Assembly (NCBI GenBank): GCA_028696455.1
Contig: JAQVGZ010000017.1
Span: forward strand, 1 to 34,903
DNA from: Desulfotomaculaceae bacterium
GTDB taxonomy: Bacteria; Bacillota; Desulfotomaculia; Desulfotomaculales; Pelotomaculaceae
Direction of reading: 5' to 3'
DNA length: 34,903 nucleotides
Part shown: piece after piece, positions 15,361 to 24,055 of the stretch
Numbering within the stretch: position 1 is the stretch's first letter
Layout of the letters: every line of letters starts with the position of its first letter
Translations under genes and position numbers: made by a program
Notes under the pieces: generated by a model
What the model was told of the DNA's origin: nothing
What the model saw: only the letters and a program-made list of their open reading frames with translations
Database searches by the model: none

Positions 15361-18147
15361 ATGGATTACGGCAAGACATTAAATTTACCTAAAACTGACT
15401 TCCCGATGCGGGCAAATCTACCTGAAAGGGAACCGGAATTATTAAAATTTTGGGATGAAATTGATCTTTACAGCAAGGTCCAGGAAAAAAACCATGGTTG
15501 CCCAAAGTTTATTCTGCATGACGGACCACCCTATGCAAACGGTCACATTCATTTGGGACATGTCCTCAACAAGGTATTAAAAGATATTGTGGTTAAGTTT
15601 CATTCTATGTCCGGATATGACGCGCCTTTTGTGCCCGGCTGGGATACTCACGGCCTGCCCATTGAGCAGGAGGCGATTAAGGCTTTTGGGCTAAAACGAC
15701 ATAAAATCGACTTGAATGAGTTTAGAAAAAAGTGTAAGGACTTCGCCCTGAAATTTGTAAATATCCAGAAGGAAGAATTTAAGCGTCTGGGCGTGCGTGG
15801 AGATTGGGACAGGGCCTACCTTACCCTGATGCCTAATTTCGAAGCCCGACAAATAGGCGTGTTCGGTGAAATGGCCAAAAAAGGCTATATTTATAAGGGG
15901 TTAAAGCCAGTGTATTGGTGTGCCTCTTGTGAAACAGCACTGGCGGAGGCAGAGGTCGAATACGGTGATGATGAGTCAGCGTCCATATATGTAAGGTTTC
16001 CTGTGAAAAATGGTAAAGGAGTTTTGCCAGAAGAGGATACTTACGTGGTAATCTGGACCACCACTCCCTGGACTTTACCTGCTAATGTAGCTATATGCCT
16101 GCACCCTGATTTTGAATACGTGCTGCTCAAGATTAATAAAGATAAATATGTGGTGGCAAGAGATTTAATGGAGAGCTTTCTGTCCAGTATTGGTGCACCA
16201 AAAGCTGAGGTGTTAAAAGAGTTTAAGGGTTTCGAACTGGAAAAAGTAGAGTGTGCTCACCCCTTCTTCGATAGAATATCTCTGTTGATTTTAGGAGATC
16301 TAGTTACCTTAGAGCAGGGCACGGGCTGTGTGCATATTGCTCCCGGCCACGGTATGGAAGACTTTATTGTGGGTTTACAGTACAACCTTCCCGTACTTTC
16401 ACCCGTAGACAGTAAGGGTCACTTTACCGATGAAGCTGGCATTTTTGCCGGAAAGTTCTATCTTGACGCCAATAAAGCAGTACTGGATGAGCTGGAGCGT
16501 CGAGGTCACTTGTTAAGATATGCCACCTTCCAGCACTCTTACCCGCACTGCTGGCGCTGTAAAAAACCAATTCTTTTCCGGGCAACCGAACAGTGGTTTG
16601 CTTCCATTGATGGCTTTCGCAAAACAGCCCTCGATGCGATCCGGAAGGTGCGCTGGATCCCCGACTGGGGTGAAGAGCGAATTTACAAAATGGTAGAGAA
16701 CCGAAGCGATTGGTGTATATCCCGCCAGCGTACCTGGGGGGTGCCAATCCCCATCTTTTATTGCAGCAATTGCGGGAAAGATTTAATTAACAATGAGACG
16801 ATCAAGTATCTTCAGCAACTTTTCCGTGAACATGGTTCCGATATCTGGTTTGCCCGGGAGGCCACTGACCTGTTGCCTGAGGGAACAAAATGTTCAGAGT
16901 GCGGCTCCGGAAGTTTTACCAAGGAAACCGATATCATGGATGTCTGGTTCGACTCCGGTACGAGTCACATGGGCGTGCTGGATGAACAATCGGTGTGGCC
17001 GGAGTTATACTGGCCGGCTGACCTGTATCTAGAGGGCAGTGACCAGCACCGCGGGTGGTTTAACTCATCCCTCTCCACTGCAGTAGCTGTAACTGGTAAG
17101 TCACCTTACCGGGCAGTGTTGACCCATGGTTTTTTAGTGGATGAGCAGGGACGTAAAATGTCAAAGTCGCTGGGTAACGTAGTTGACCCGGCTAAAGTGA
17201 TTAAGCAAATGGGCGCAGATATTTTACGCCTTTGGGTAAGTTCAGCAGATTATCGGAGTGACCTGGCGGTTTCACCAAAAATTTTAAAACAGATCACCGA
17301 GGCTTACCGGAAGATCCGGAACACCTGTCGCTTTCTCTTAGGAAACCTGTATGACTTTGATCCAGCCAAAGATCAAGTACAGTATAAGCAATTGCCTGAG
17401 ATTGACCGCTGGGCGTTGCTAAAGTTGCATAAGCTGATCCAGCGGGTCCTTACCGGTTACCAGGATTATGAATATCATATCGTCCATCACGCTATCCATA
17501 GTTTCTGTACCGTCGATATGAGTGCCCTTTACCTGGATATCATCAAAGACCGACTTTATACTGCCCCCGCCAATTCTCCTGAGCGCCGGGCGGCCCAGAC
17601 TGTCCTGTATAAAGTGCTGCATGCTTTGGTCCGCTTGCTGGCTCCGGTATTGGCCTTCACAACAGAGGAGATCTGGCGCTATGTGCCTGGTAACCGGGAT
17701 GGGCTAGCGAGTATTCAGCTCGCCAATATGCCGGAAGTTAATGAAGCTTACCTGGATGAGGAACTTGAGCAGAAGTGGCAGCGACTTCTAGATGTTAGAG
17801 GTGAAGTTACAAAAACCCTTGAGGTGGCCCGGCGGGGCAAGGTGATTGGTAATTCTTTAGAGGCGTCCGTTAACCTCTATGCAGAAAAAGAGCTCTATAA
17901 CTTCCTTGAGCCGGTGGCAGCGGAATTGCCTACAATTTTTATTGTTTCCGCGGTTGCCCTAAAGCCCTTGAGTGAGGCGCCAGGGGATGTTGAACGTTCT
18001 GAGATGTACCCTGGGCTGGCTATGACCATCCAGCCAGCGAAAGGACAGAAGTGCGAACGCTGCTGGATGTATCATGAAGACGTGGGGGCTGATGAGGTCC
18101 ATCCAACTATTTGCCCGCGGTGTGCACAGGTTTTAAGAAATTCATAA
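15361..18147 (+). CDS. ileS: Isoleucyl-tRNA synthetase
   Basis: A 928-residue class I synthetase that attaches isoleucine to tRNA-Ile. The HIGH-type motif PPYANGHIHLGH is near residues 57-68. The editing (CP1) domain contains WTTTPWTLPAN, and TGCVHIAPGHG carries its conserved His-Gly region. KMSKS is at 599-603. A C-terminal zinc site is complete (KCERCWMYHEDVG, then CPRCAQ), typical of the bacterial type with a zinc finger. GAGGTG lies 7 bases before the ATG. Expression is governed by the upstream T-box. Length and motifs are normal. Confidence 0.98.
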   Translation: MDYGKTLNLPKTDFPMRANLPEREPELLKFWDEIDLYSKVQEKNHGCPKFILHDGPPYANGHIHLGHVLNKVLKDIVVKFHSMSGYDAPFVPGWDTHGLPIEQEAIKAFGLKRHKIDLNEFRKKCKDFALKFVNIQKEEFKRLGVRGDWDRAYLTLMPNFEARQIGVFGEMAKKGYIYKGLKPVYWCASCETALAEAEVEYGDDESASIYVRFPVKNGKGVLPEEDTYVVIWTTTPWTLPANVAICLHPDFEYVLLKINKDKYVVARDLMESFLSSIGAPKAEVLKEFKGFELEKVECAHPFFDRISLLILGDLVTLEQGTGCVHIAPGHGMEDFIVGLQYNLPVLSPVDSKGHFTDEAGIFAGKFYLDANKAVLDELERRGHLLRYATFQHSYPHCWRCKKPILFRATEQWFASIDGFRKTALDAIRKVRWIPDWGEERIYKMVENRSDWCISRQRTWGVPIPIFYCSNCGKDLINNETIKYLQQLFREHGSDIWFAREATDLLPEGTKCSECGSGSFTKETDIMDVWFDSGTSHMGVLDEQSVWPELYWPADLYLEGSDQHRGWFNSSLSTAVAVTGKSPYRAVLTHGFLVDEQGRKMSKSLGNVVDPAKVIKQMGADILRLWVSSADYRSDLAVSPKILKQITEAYRKIRNTCRFLLGNLYDFDPAKDQVQYKQLPEIDRWALLKLHKLIQRVLTGYQDYEYHIVHHAIHSFCTVDMSALYLDIIKDRLYTAPANSPERRAAQTVLYKVLHALVRLLAPVLAFTTEEIWRYVPGNRDGLASIQLANMPEVNEAYLDEELEQKWQRLLDVRGEVTKTLEVARRGKVIGNSLEASVNLYAEKELYNFLEPVAAELPTIFIVSAVALKPLSEAPGDVERSEMYPGLAMTIQPAKGQKCERCWMYHEDVGADEVHPTICPRCAQVLRNS

Positions 18148-18187
18148 TACGCGGCGATGATGCTGATGACCAGGATATCAAATAGTA

Positions 18188-18217
18188 AGAAACCTTCCCT
18201 ATTAGGGGAAGGTTTCT
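18188..18217 (+). terminator. Hairpin terminator after ileS
   Basis: A 12-bp perfect stem (AGAAACCTTCCC with GGGAAGGTTTCT) has a 6-base loop and lies 40 bases after the ileS stop. No clear T-run follows on the plus strand, so it could instead be a processing or stability hairpin. Confidence 0.6.
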
Positions 18218-18467
18218 ATGTTAAGAGTCTGCAATGACTTTGCTAAGCAATAAGCTTAGCTTATTGGCAAATGTTTTTAGATTTTATGATAATCAACTAC
18301 GATCAAGAAAAACCATTTTTAACATTTACCAGCTTGCAGCCTGTAATATCCAGGCCTAGTCATTACTGACTCTAATTGTATTCTAACCATGAAGAAGAAA
18401 ATTATTTATTTAAATAATGTTAATATTATCCATAAAAAGTGTGATATATTATAGTAGGTGATAGGAT
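18218..18467 (+). other. Noncoding gap before lspA
   Basis: With the preceding bases this makes a gene-free stretch of 320 bases after ileS. It is A/T-rich with no credible reading frame. It contains a small perfect hairpin (GCTAAGC at 18242-18248 with GCTTAGC at 18254-18260). A TATATT near 18445 may be the lspA -10, but I cannot find a convincing -35. AGGTGATAGG supplies the lspA ribosome site. Confidence 0.5.
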
Positions 18468-18926
18468 ATGTTATCCTTGATAATATTAGTGACTTTGTTA
18501 TTAGATCAGGGATCCAAGGCTATAGTCCAGATGATGATGTATCATGGTGAGTCTATCCCGGTTTTGCCGCCTGTTTTCTATTTAACGTATATTCATAATC
18601 CGGGAGCAGCGTTTGGATTACTTGCCTACCAGACGCCATTATTTATTGCTGTAGCAGTGCTACTTACTATGGGGGTGCTTTTAGGTTATCAAAAGTTATC
18701 CCGGGAGCGGTACCTGTTGCGGTGCGGTTTGCTGTTAATTCTGGGAGGGACGCTGGGAAACCTGACAGACAGGCTACGGCATGGCTATGTAGTTGATTTT
18801 ATTGACTTTCGCGTTTTTCCTGTCTTTAATCTAGCTGATACAGCTATTGTTGCCGGAGCCTGCTTGCTGGTCTGGGAATTATTTAAAAATGAAGATAAGC
18901 AGCAAAAAAAGGAAAGTGAATTATAA
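18468..18926 (+). CDS. lspA: Lipoprotein signal peptidase (signal peptidase II)
   Basis: A 152-residue inner-membrane aspartic protease that removes signal peptides from diacylglyceryl-modified prolipoproteins. It has four hydrophobic helices. The conserved segments are present: an early LDQGSKAIVQ, THIxNPGAAFG-type YIHNPGAAFGLL, and the two catalytic Asp regions GNLTDRLRHGYVVDFID and FNLADTAI. AGGTGATAGG lies upstream of the ATG. The stop overlaps the rluD-family start (TAATG), so the two genes are translationally coupled as in Bacillus (lspA-ylyB). The ZnuA-like lipoprotein in this window would be one of its substrates. Confidence 0.96.
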   Translation: MLSLIILVTLLLDQGSKAIVQMMMYHGESIPVLPPVFYLTYIHNPGAAFGLLAYQTPLFIAVAVLLTMGVLLGYQKLSRERYLLRCGLLLILGGTLGNLTDRLRHGYVVDFIDFRVFPVFNLADTAIVAGACLLVWELFKNEDKQQKKESEL

Positions 18927-19840
18927 TGCCTGAAAAAAGTGTCTTTCAGGTTAACGTGGGTGCCGGTAAGCGCCTGGATGTGTATCTGGCCGACGTTACT
19001 GAGGGACTAAGCCGTTCCTTTATTCAAAAGTTGATCACAGAGGGGATGGTTCTGGTTAGCGGTGAGGCAGTCCGCCCTAGTTACAAGGTAAGGTCAGGAG
19101 ACCGGATCTCCCTGGATATCCCCGAGGTAGTAGGGCTGGAAGTAAGGCCGGAACTAATCCCCCTGGATATTTATTATGAGGATAGCGATCTTATTGTGGT
19201 GAACAAGCCACGAGGGATGGTTGTACATCCGGCTGCAGGTAATTATTCAGGCACACTGGTAAACGCTCTCCTTTTTCACTGCAGGGATTTATCAGGAATT
19301 AATGGAGTGGCGCGCCCGGGCATCGTGCATCGTCTGGATAAAAATACCTCCGGCCTGATTGTAGCAGCAAAAACCGATGCCGCTCATTGTGGTTTAGCCA
19401 AACAGCTCAAAGAACGGCAAGTTAAACGACAGTATCTTGCTTTAGTGCACGGGCAAGTAAAAAAAGATGCAGGCATAGTTGACGCCCCAATCGGACGTGA
19501 TCCAGGTGATAGGCAGAAGATGGCGGTTGTAGACAAAAACTCAAAATACGCGGTTACTCACTACAAGGTGATCAAGCGCTACGCTGGTTATACCTATCTC
19601 TATTTGAGGTTGGAAACCGGCCGTACTCACCAAATTAGGGTACATATGGCCTATATCGGCCATCCGCTGGCTGGCGATCCAAAATATGGCCCTGCTCGTT
19701 CTCATTTAAGTCTCGGGGGGCAGTTTCTTCATGCTGCAAAGCTTGGTTTCATACACCCACGAACCAGGGCATATCTGGAGTTTGAAGCACCCCTGCCTCA
19801 GGAATTGAGTGAAGTTCTGGAAGGCTTGTTGCCTGCATGA
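18926..19840 (+). CDS. rluD: RluD-family 23S rRNA pseudouridine synthase
   Basis: A 304-residue RluA/RluD-family enzyme. An S4 RNA-binding domain occupies about 14-75 (RLDVYLAD, SRSFIQKLI, VRSGDRISL). The catalytic domain follows, with the invariant HRLDKNTSG motif (catalytic Asp138), VNKPRGMVVHP, LETGRTHQIRVHM and HPLAGDPKYG. It converts uridine to pseudouridine in large-subunit rRNA helix 69 if it is a true RluD; related members act on other sites. Overlap with lspA indicates one operon. A hairpin terminator follows. Exact target sites cannot be decided from sequence. Confidence 0.94.
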   Translation: MPEKSVFQVNVGAGKRLDVYLADVTEGLSRSFIQKLITEGMVLVSGEAVRPSYKVRSGDRISLDIPEVVGLEVRPELIPLDIYYEDSDLIVVNKPRGMVVHPAAGNYSGTLVNALLFHCRDLSGINGVARPGIVHRLDKNTSGLIVAAKTDAAHCGLAKQLKERQVKRQYLALVHGQVKKDAGIVDAPIGRDPGDRQKMAVVDKNSKYAVTHYKVIKRYAGYTYLYLRLETGRTHQIRVHMAYIGHPLAGDPKYGPARSHLSLGGQFLHAAKLGFIHPRTRAYLEFEAPLPQELSEVLEGLLPA

Positions 19841-19891
19841 ACAGCAAACATACTTAATAAACCATTGCCGAGTTTAGCAAATATGATGAAA

Positions 19892-19918
19892 ACCCCCTTT
19901 AGGGGGTCCTTCTTATTT
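19892..19918 (+). terminator. Intrinsic terminator after lspA-rluD
   Basis: ACCCCC (19892-19897) pairs with GGGGGT (19902-19907) across a short TTTA loop, followed by CCTTCTTATTTTT. It lies about 50 bases after the rluD stop and ends the lspA-rluD unit. Confidence 0.75.
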
Positions 19919-20053
19919 TTAAAAATTATTTGTATTGATGGCGTGCTTTCTTTAGGCTTAGATCAATTAAAATTGAATTCTATTGTAAATAAAACTATAA
20001 TTAAAAGTGTTTATGGCTTATACATAAAACAGTTAATTTGGAGATGCTGATAA

Positions 20054-21424
20054 ATGGTTCATACTTATTCAATGAATGGCCTGAATATTGCTATAGATGG
20101 TAATAGTGGAGGAATACATATCCTTGATAATGCAGCATTTGATTTACTTATTCAATGCAAGGACCATTTTGTTTATGATCAAGCAGCCATATTGCAGGAT
20201 AAGTATTCCGTGGAAGATATCAGGGAATCGTGGGAGGAAATAAACTCACTTAAGGAAAAAGGTTTGCTGTTCTCACCTGAAATAGAGCAAACTTATGCAA
20301 TCAATGATGCTAGTTTGGATAATGGGGTTAAAGCCCTCTGTCTTCATGTGGCCCATGACTGTAATTTAAGGTGTGAGTACTGTTTTGCTTCAAAAGGCAA
20401 TTATAGTATGGCAAATAAGCTGATGCCGCTGGAAGTTGCTATTAAGTCGGTTGATTTCCTCATCAACAAATCTGGGCAAAGGAAAAATGTGGAGATAGAC
20501 TTTTTTGGTGGTGAGCCCTTACTTAATTTTGATGTTGTAAAAAAGACAGTTGAATATGGAAGGAAAGTTGAGGTTCGCACCGGTAAGAAATTCCACTTTA
20601 CTATTACTACCAACGGCATGCTGTTAGATGATGATGCAATAAGCTATATTAATGAAAACATGGATAATGTGGTGATCAGTCTGGACGGGAGAAGAAAAGT
20701 CCACGATGCCATAAGGTATGATGCGGCAGGCAAAGGTAGTTATGAAAAAATTCTCAATAGCGCTATGCAATTAGTTCGAGAAAGAGGAAATAAGAGTTAT
20801 TTTATTCGTGGAACATTTACCTCTAGAAATTTAGATTTCCATAAGGATGTTTTTCATCTCGCGGATTTAGGTTTTGGGGAAATATCTATGGAGCCGGTAG
20901 TGGGTGCAGGGGAGGACTTCCACATCCGTAAAGAACATATTCCCACCATTCTTTCTGAATATGAGCGGCTTGCCTATGCCTACATAAAAAGAATAAAATC
21001 AGGAAAGCCCTTCAGGTTTTATCACTTTAACATAAATGTTTATAATGGCCCCTGCTTGTATAAAAGGGTTACAGCCTGTGGTGCGGGCACAGAGTATTTT
21101 GCCGTGACTCCTGAGGGAGAGCTTTACCCCTGTCATCACTTGGTGGGTTTGCACGAATTCAAAGCGGGGGACCTAAATACCGGTATTATAAATGATTCTC
21201 TGCGGGCCAGCTTTAGAGAGTCAAACATATTTACCAAAGAGGAATGCCGAAAATGCTGGGCGAAACTTTTTTGCTCCGGTGGCTGCCACGCAAACGCTTA
21301 TTATACCAACGGTAACATTATGAAGCCGGATAAATTAGTATGCGAGATGCAAAGAAAACGTGTTGAGTGTGCTATTATGATTGAGGCCTGCAGAGTTTTA
21401 GAAAATCAAAATTACAAGGAGTAA
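20054..21424 (+). CDS. SCIFF-type radical SAM/SPASM peptide maturase
   Basis: A 456-residue radical SAM protein of the SCIFF (six cysteines in forty-five) thioether-maturase family, CteB-like. The N-terminal ~95 residues form a peptide-recognition-like region (MVHTYSMNGLNIAID, HILDNAAFDLL). The radical SAM cluster motif is C103-x3-C107-x2-C110 (CNLRCEYCF). EIDFFGGEPLLNFDVV, NMDNVVISLDGR and YFIRGTF are family hallmarks. The C-terminal SPASM region holds many cysteines for two auxiliary Fe-S clusters (NGPCLYKR, TACGAGTEYF, LYPCHHLVG, EECRKCWAKLFCSGGCHAN, VCEMQ). Such enzymes link a Cys sulfur to a Thr or other residue in a short peptide. GGAG lies 10 bases before the ATG. No typical SCIFF peptide gene lies beside it; a DUF896 gene follows directly. 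Confidence 0.9.
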   Translation: MVHTYSMNGLNIAIDGNSGGIHILDNAAFDLLIQCKDHFVYDQAAILQDKYSVEDIRESWEEINSLKEKGLLFSPEIEQTYAINDASLDNGVKALCLHVAHDCNLRCEYCFASKGNYSMANKLMPLEVAIKSVDFLINKSGQRKNVEIDFFGGEPLLNFDVVKKTVEYGRKVEVRTGKKFHFTITTNGMLLDDDAISYINENMDNVVISLDGRRKVHDAIRYDAAGKGSYEKILNSAMQLVRERGNKSYFIRGTFTSRNLDFHKDVFHLADLGFGEISMEPVVGAGEDFHIRKEHIPTILSEYERLAYAYIKRIKSGKPFRFYHFNINVYNGPCLYKRVTACGAGTEYFAVTPEGELYPCHHLVGLHEFKAGDLNTGIINDSLRASFRESNIFTKEECRKCWAKLFCSGGCHANAYYTNGNIMKPDKLVCEMQRKRVECAIMIEACRVLENQNYKE

Positions 21425-21429
21425 TTGAA

Positions 21430-21678
21430 ATGATATCAAAAGACTTGCTCGAACAGATCAACTACCTGGCGAAAAAACAACGTAACCAGGGACTAACTGT
21501 AGAAGAAAAAAAGAAACAAAGGGAGTTGCGTGAAAGGTACTTGGAATATATCCGCAGCTACGTGTCAAATACGCTTGAATCGGCAGGATTTAAGCCTAAG
21601 AATAAAAAACACGGTGGCGCTTGTGACTGTGAAAATTGTACTACAGAGCACGAGCGTGGGAAAAATTACTTGAATTAA
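21430..21678 (+). CDS. DUF896 (YnzC-like) protein with cysteine-bearing tail
   Basis: An 82-residue protein whose first ~50 residues match the DUF896/UPF0291 helical hairpin (MISKDLLEQINYLAKKQRNQ, GLTVEEKKKQRELRERYL). In Bacillus the relative YnzC is a small cytoplasmic protein of unknown role. The C-terminal part is basic and ends in a tail with three cysteines in six residues, C65-D-C67-E-N-C70, followed by Thr71 and Thr72. Its ribosome site AAGGAG (21417-21422) overlaps the maturase stop codon, so translation is coupled to that gene. The tail could bind metal or be a modification substrate; nothing in the sequence decides this. Confidence 0.88.
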   Translation: MISKDLLEQINYLAKKQRNQGLTVEEKKKQRELRERYLEYIRSYVSNTLESAGFKPKNKKHGGACDCENCTTEHERGKNYLN

Positions 21679-21716
21679 AAATTATTATTATTGACACAAT
21701 ACAAATTAAAGATAGT

Positions 21717-21787
21717 AACGGCTCTCATTGAATGGAAGAAATGTTTCCACATTAGGATAATAGCTTTCATTCAGTGGGAGCGTTTCT
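21717..21787 (+). terminator. Long hairpin, probable terminator or leader structure
   Basis: An 18-base arm (21721-21738) pairs along its full length with 21764-21781, using three G-U pairs, around a 25-base loop. AAC (21717-21719) and GTT extend the stem past a bulge. The 3' side runs into TTTCTATTATAC. It closes the maturase-DUF896 unit and lies about 70 bases before spoIIP. Confidence 0.6.
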
Positions 21788-21854
21788 ATTATACACATAA
21801 AATCATTAAAAACAGGGAGCCTGGTTTTAACTTTTGCTTTGGAGGACAGAAAAG

Positions 21855-23087
21855 TTGAAAAATAAAGCGGGAGCAATTGTTATAACTCTGGTAGTTATAT
21901 CCTTTCTTGTTGTTCTTTTTAATAAATCTGAAGTAAATAAAAATTCCATTTCTACCGTGTTTACCGGTGGATTCTTTCAGGAACTAACGAAGGAAGCACC
22001 TGAATTGTTACCGGGTAACTTTGTCACTATCTTCGATGAGAAGGGAAATACACTGTCAATGATGTCTAGGGCTATATATATCGGTGATCAGATTTATACT
22101 TCCGAAGGAGACATATACCGGATAGACAATGTGCAGGACGACCGGGCTATAGCTAGATTTATTGGTATAGACCCGCAAATAGTAGCTTATAATGAGTATT
22201 ACGCATCTCAGGAAATTCCAGTAATTAATAATGATACCCGAAACGTGCCAGACCCGCCGGCCAACTTCGCTATTTATCATACTCATAGTGCCGAGTCATA
22301 CATACCTTCCGACGGTACTGCTTCCATAAACTTTAAAGGTGGCATTTACAAAGTAGGTATAATTATGGCCGAGACCTTAAAGAAAGTTGGGATGGGGGTA
22401 ACCTACGACCAGACACCCCATTGCCCACACGACAATAACGCTTATGTTCGTTCGCGCCGAACGGCCGTAAAACTATTGAGGGACAACCCGGTGGCGATCT
22501 TTGATGTACATCGTGATGGTGTTCCTGATCCAAATTTTTATAGAACTAAAGTTGATGGTAAGAATGTAGCCAGTATCCGCCTTGTAATAGGACGGGAAAA
22601 CCCGAGCATGTCGGCAAATCTGGATTTTGCAAGACAGATGCTGACTGCTGTTAACAGTGTCCAACCAAAAGTTGTGAAAGAAATTTTTGTTGGTAAAGGA
22701 AACTATAACCAGGATTTATTGCCTACCGCGCTGCTTATTGAGGCAGGTACTTATACTAACACCAGAGAGGAGGCTGAACGGGGCGTTAATCTTTTTGCCG
22801 GGGCCTTACCTGCAGCCTTGGGGATAGGTCCCTCTTCTCCGGCTCCCGAAGGAGCAGCAACTTCGGAAAAATCGACAGGGGCAACCAGAGGCTCGTGGAA
22901 GGCTTTGGGATGGATCCTGGCACTGACTGTTTTAGCCGCTATGATATTCCTCGTGATTAACAATGGGAATTTGTCTAATGTAAAGAGAAGGTTATTAAAC
23001 TTTAGCAGAGAGATTATGCCTCTTGGCTTGCGCCGGGCAGCAAAAAAATTGGATATCAATAAAGGGAATAAAGGCAATATTGACTAA
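21855..23087 (+). CDS. spoIIP: Stage II sporulation protein P (peptidoglycan amidase/endopeptidase)
   Basis: A 410-residue SpoIIP, part of the DMP machine (SpoIID, M, P) that thins septal peptidoglycan and drives forespore engulfment. An N-terminal membrane helix (about 3-21) precedes an outer domain. The Zn-amidase motifs are present: IYHTHSAESY, AIFDVHRDG and LLIEAGTYTN. TTG at 21855 is chosen because GGAGGA lies 9 bases upstream; an earlier in-frame TTG at 21834 lies before that site. After a Ser/Pro/Gly linker a second hydrophobic helix (about 350-369) and a basic tail (KRRLLNFSREI) follow, which the Bacillus protein, as I recall it, does not have. SpoIID and SpoIIM are not in the window. 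Confidence 0.92.
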   Translation: MKNKAGAIVITLVVISFLVVLFNKSEVNKNSISTVFTGGFFQELTKEAPELLPGNFVTIFDEKGNTLSMMSRAIYIGDQIYTSEGDIYRIDNVQDDRAIARFIGIDPQIVAYNEYYASQEIPVINNDTRNVPDPPANFAIYHTHSAESYIPSDGTASINFKGGIYKVGIIMAETLKKVGMGVTYDQTPHCPHDNNAYVRSRRTAVKLLRDNPVAIFDVHRDGVPDPNFYRTKVDGKNVASIRLVIGRENPSMSANLDFARQMLTAVNSVQPKVVKEIFVGKGNYNQDLLPTALLIEAGTYTNTREEAERGVNLFAGALPAALGIGPSSPAPEGAATSEKSTGATRGSWKALGWILALTVLAAMIFLVINNGNLSNVKRRLLNFSREIMPLGLRRAAKKLDINKGNKGNID

Positions 23088-23166
23088 AATAGAGGGCGCC
23101 CATTCAAACCGTCGCGGAACAAATTCGCTCCGGATAAAGAGAGAAGATGTGACAACCTAGGGAGAA

Positions 23167-23907
23167 TCAAATCACAAAGCCGCCATTTGGACTCACAACC
23201 TGCCCGGTAATAAAGTTTGCCTCTTCGGATGCTAAAAAGAGAATGCAGTTTGCTACATCTTCCGGCTTACCTAATTTCATTAACGGAGTGGCTTCCTTAA
23301 GGTCAGACAGTTCCTTAAACGAAAGTTTTGAGAGCATATCAGTTTCTATAATCCCGGGTGCGACACAGTTAACCTGAATGTTGGATGGACCCAGTTCTTT
23401 GGCCAGAGCCTTGGTCAGGCCTATTACCCCGGCCTTAGCTGCCGAGTAATGTACTTCACAAGATGCCCCAACCATTCCCCAAATGGATGAAACGTTAATT
23501 ATTTTTCCATACTTGTTCTTAAGCATTATGGGAAGGACGCTCTGGCAGCAGTTAAAAACCCCTGTAAGATTAACAGCTAAAATCTCATTCCACTCATCTA
23601 CCGTGATTTCGCTGAACAAACTTTGCTTTGACACCCCGGCGTTATTAATCAATACATCGATAGTGCCATATTTGTTGAGGCAGTAATCAACCATTTGTTT
23701 TACTTTTCTTCTATTTGAAACATCAGCTTTGTAAAGATCCACTTCGCTTCCTTTCAATTGCAAATTCCGCAGGATGGCAAATGCCTCCTTATCGGAAGCA
23801 GAGTAATTGATTAACACATTCCAGCCTTTTGCGGAGAAAAGTTCAGCGGTTGCTTTTCCTATGCCTCTGGAAGCTCCTGTAATAATTACTGTTTTTCTAT
23901 TCCCCAT
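23167..23907 (-). CDS. Short-chain dehydrogenase/reductase (FabG/YmfI-like)
   Basis: A 246-residue SDR. The NAD(P) motif TGASRGIG is N-terminal (10-17). NNAG follows, then the catalytic Ser region NVSSIWG, with Tyr and Lys in HYSAAKAG, then a C-terminal NGGFVI. The phrase SIWGMVGASCEVHYSAAKAG resembles the clostridial reductases grouped with YmfI, which reduces the 5-aminopentanone modification on elongation factor P. An ordinary 3-oxoacyl-ACP reductase (FabG) is the main alternative. AAGGATGAG lies about 10 bases upstream of the ATG. It is convergent with spoIIP and divergent from the zur gene. No efp or fatty-acid gene is nearby to settle the role. Confidence 0.85.
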   Translation of the reverse strand: MGNRKTVIITGASRGIGKATAELFSAKGWNVLINYSASDKEAFAILRNLQLKGSEVDLYKADVSNRRKVKQMVDYCLNKYGTIDVLINNAGVSKQSLFSEITVDEWNEILAVNLTGVFNCCQSVLPIMLKNKYGKIINVSSIWGMVGASCEVHYSAAKAGVIGLTKALAKELGPSNIQVNCVAPGIIETDMLSKLSFKELSDLKEATPLMKLGKPEDVANCILFLASEEANFITGQVVSPNGGFVI

Positions 23908-24055
23908 AATTTTCTCATCCTTCTATTAATAAGATGATGATTTTAACTATATAATCTCAAGTATAAAGCAAATTACTAAAAAAATGAAGAATCACCCTGG
24001 GGATGCTTTGCTCCCAACCATGAACTTTTGCTATTTAATTTGTAAATCCGGCTAA

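Noticed and set aside
16424-16747. A 107-codon minus-strand frame opposite ileS
   Set aside because: Lies wholly within ileS, whose frame is intact with all motifs; no independent evidence.
19865-20050. A 61-codon plus-strand frame between rluD and the maturase, considered as the missing SCIFF precursor
   Set aside because: It has only two cysteines, overlaps the rluD terminator hairpin, lacks a ribosome site and has none of the SCIFF repeat pattern.
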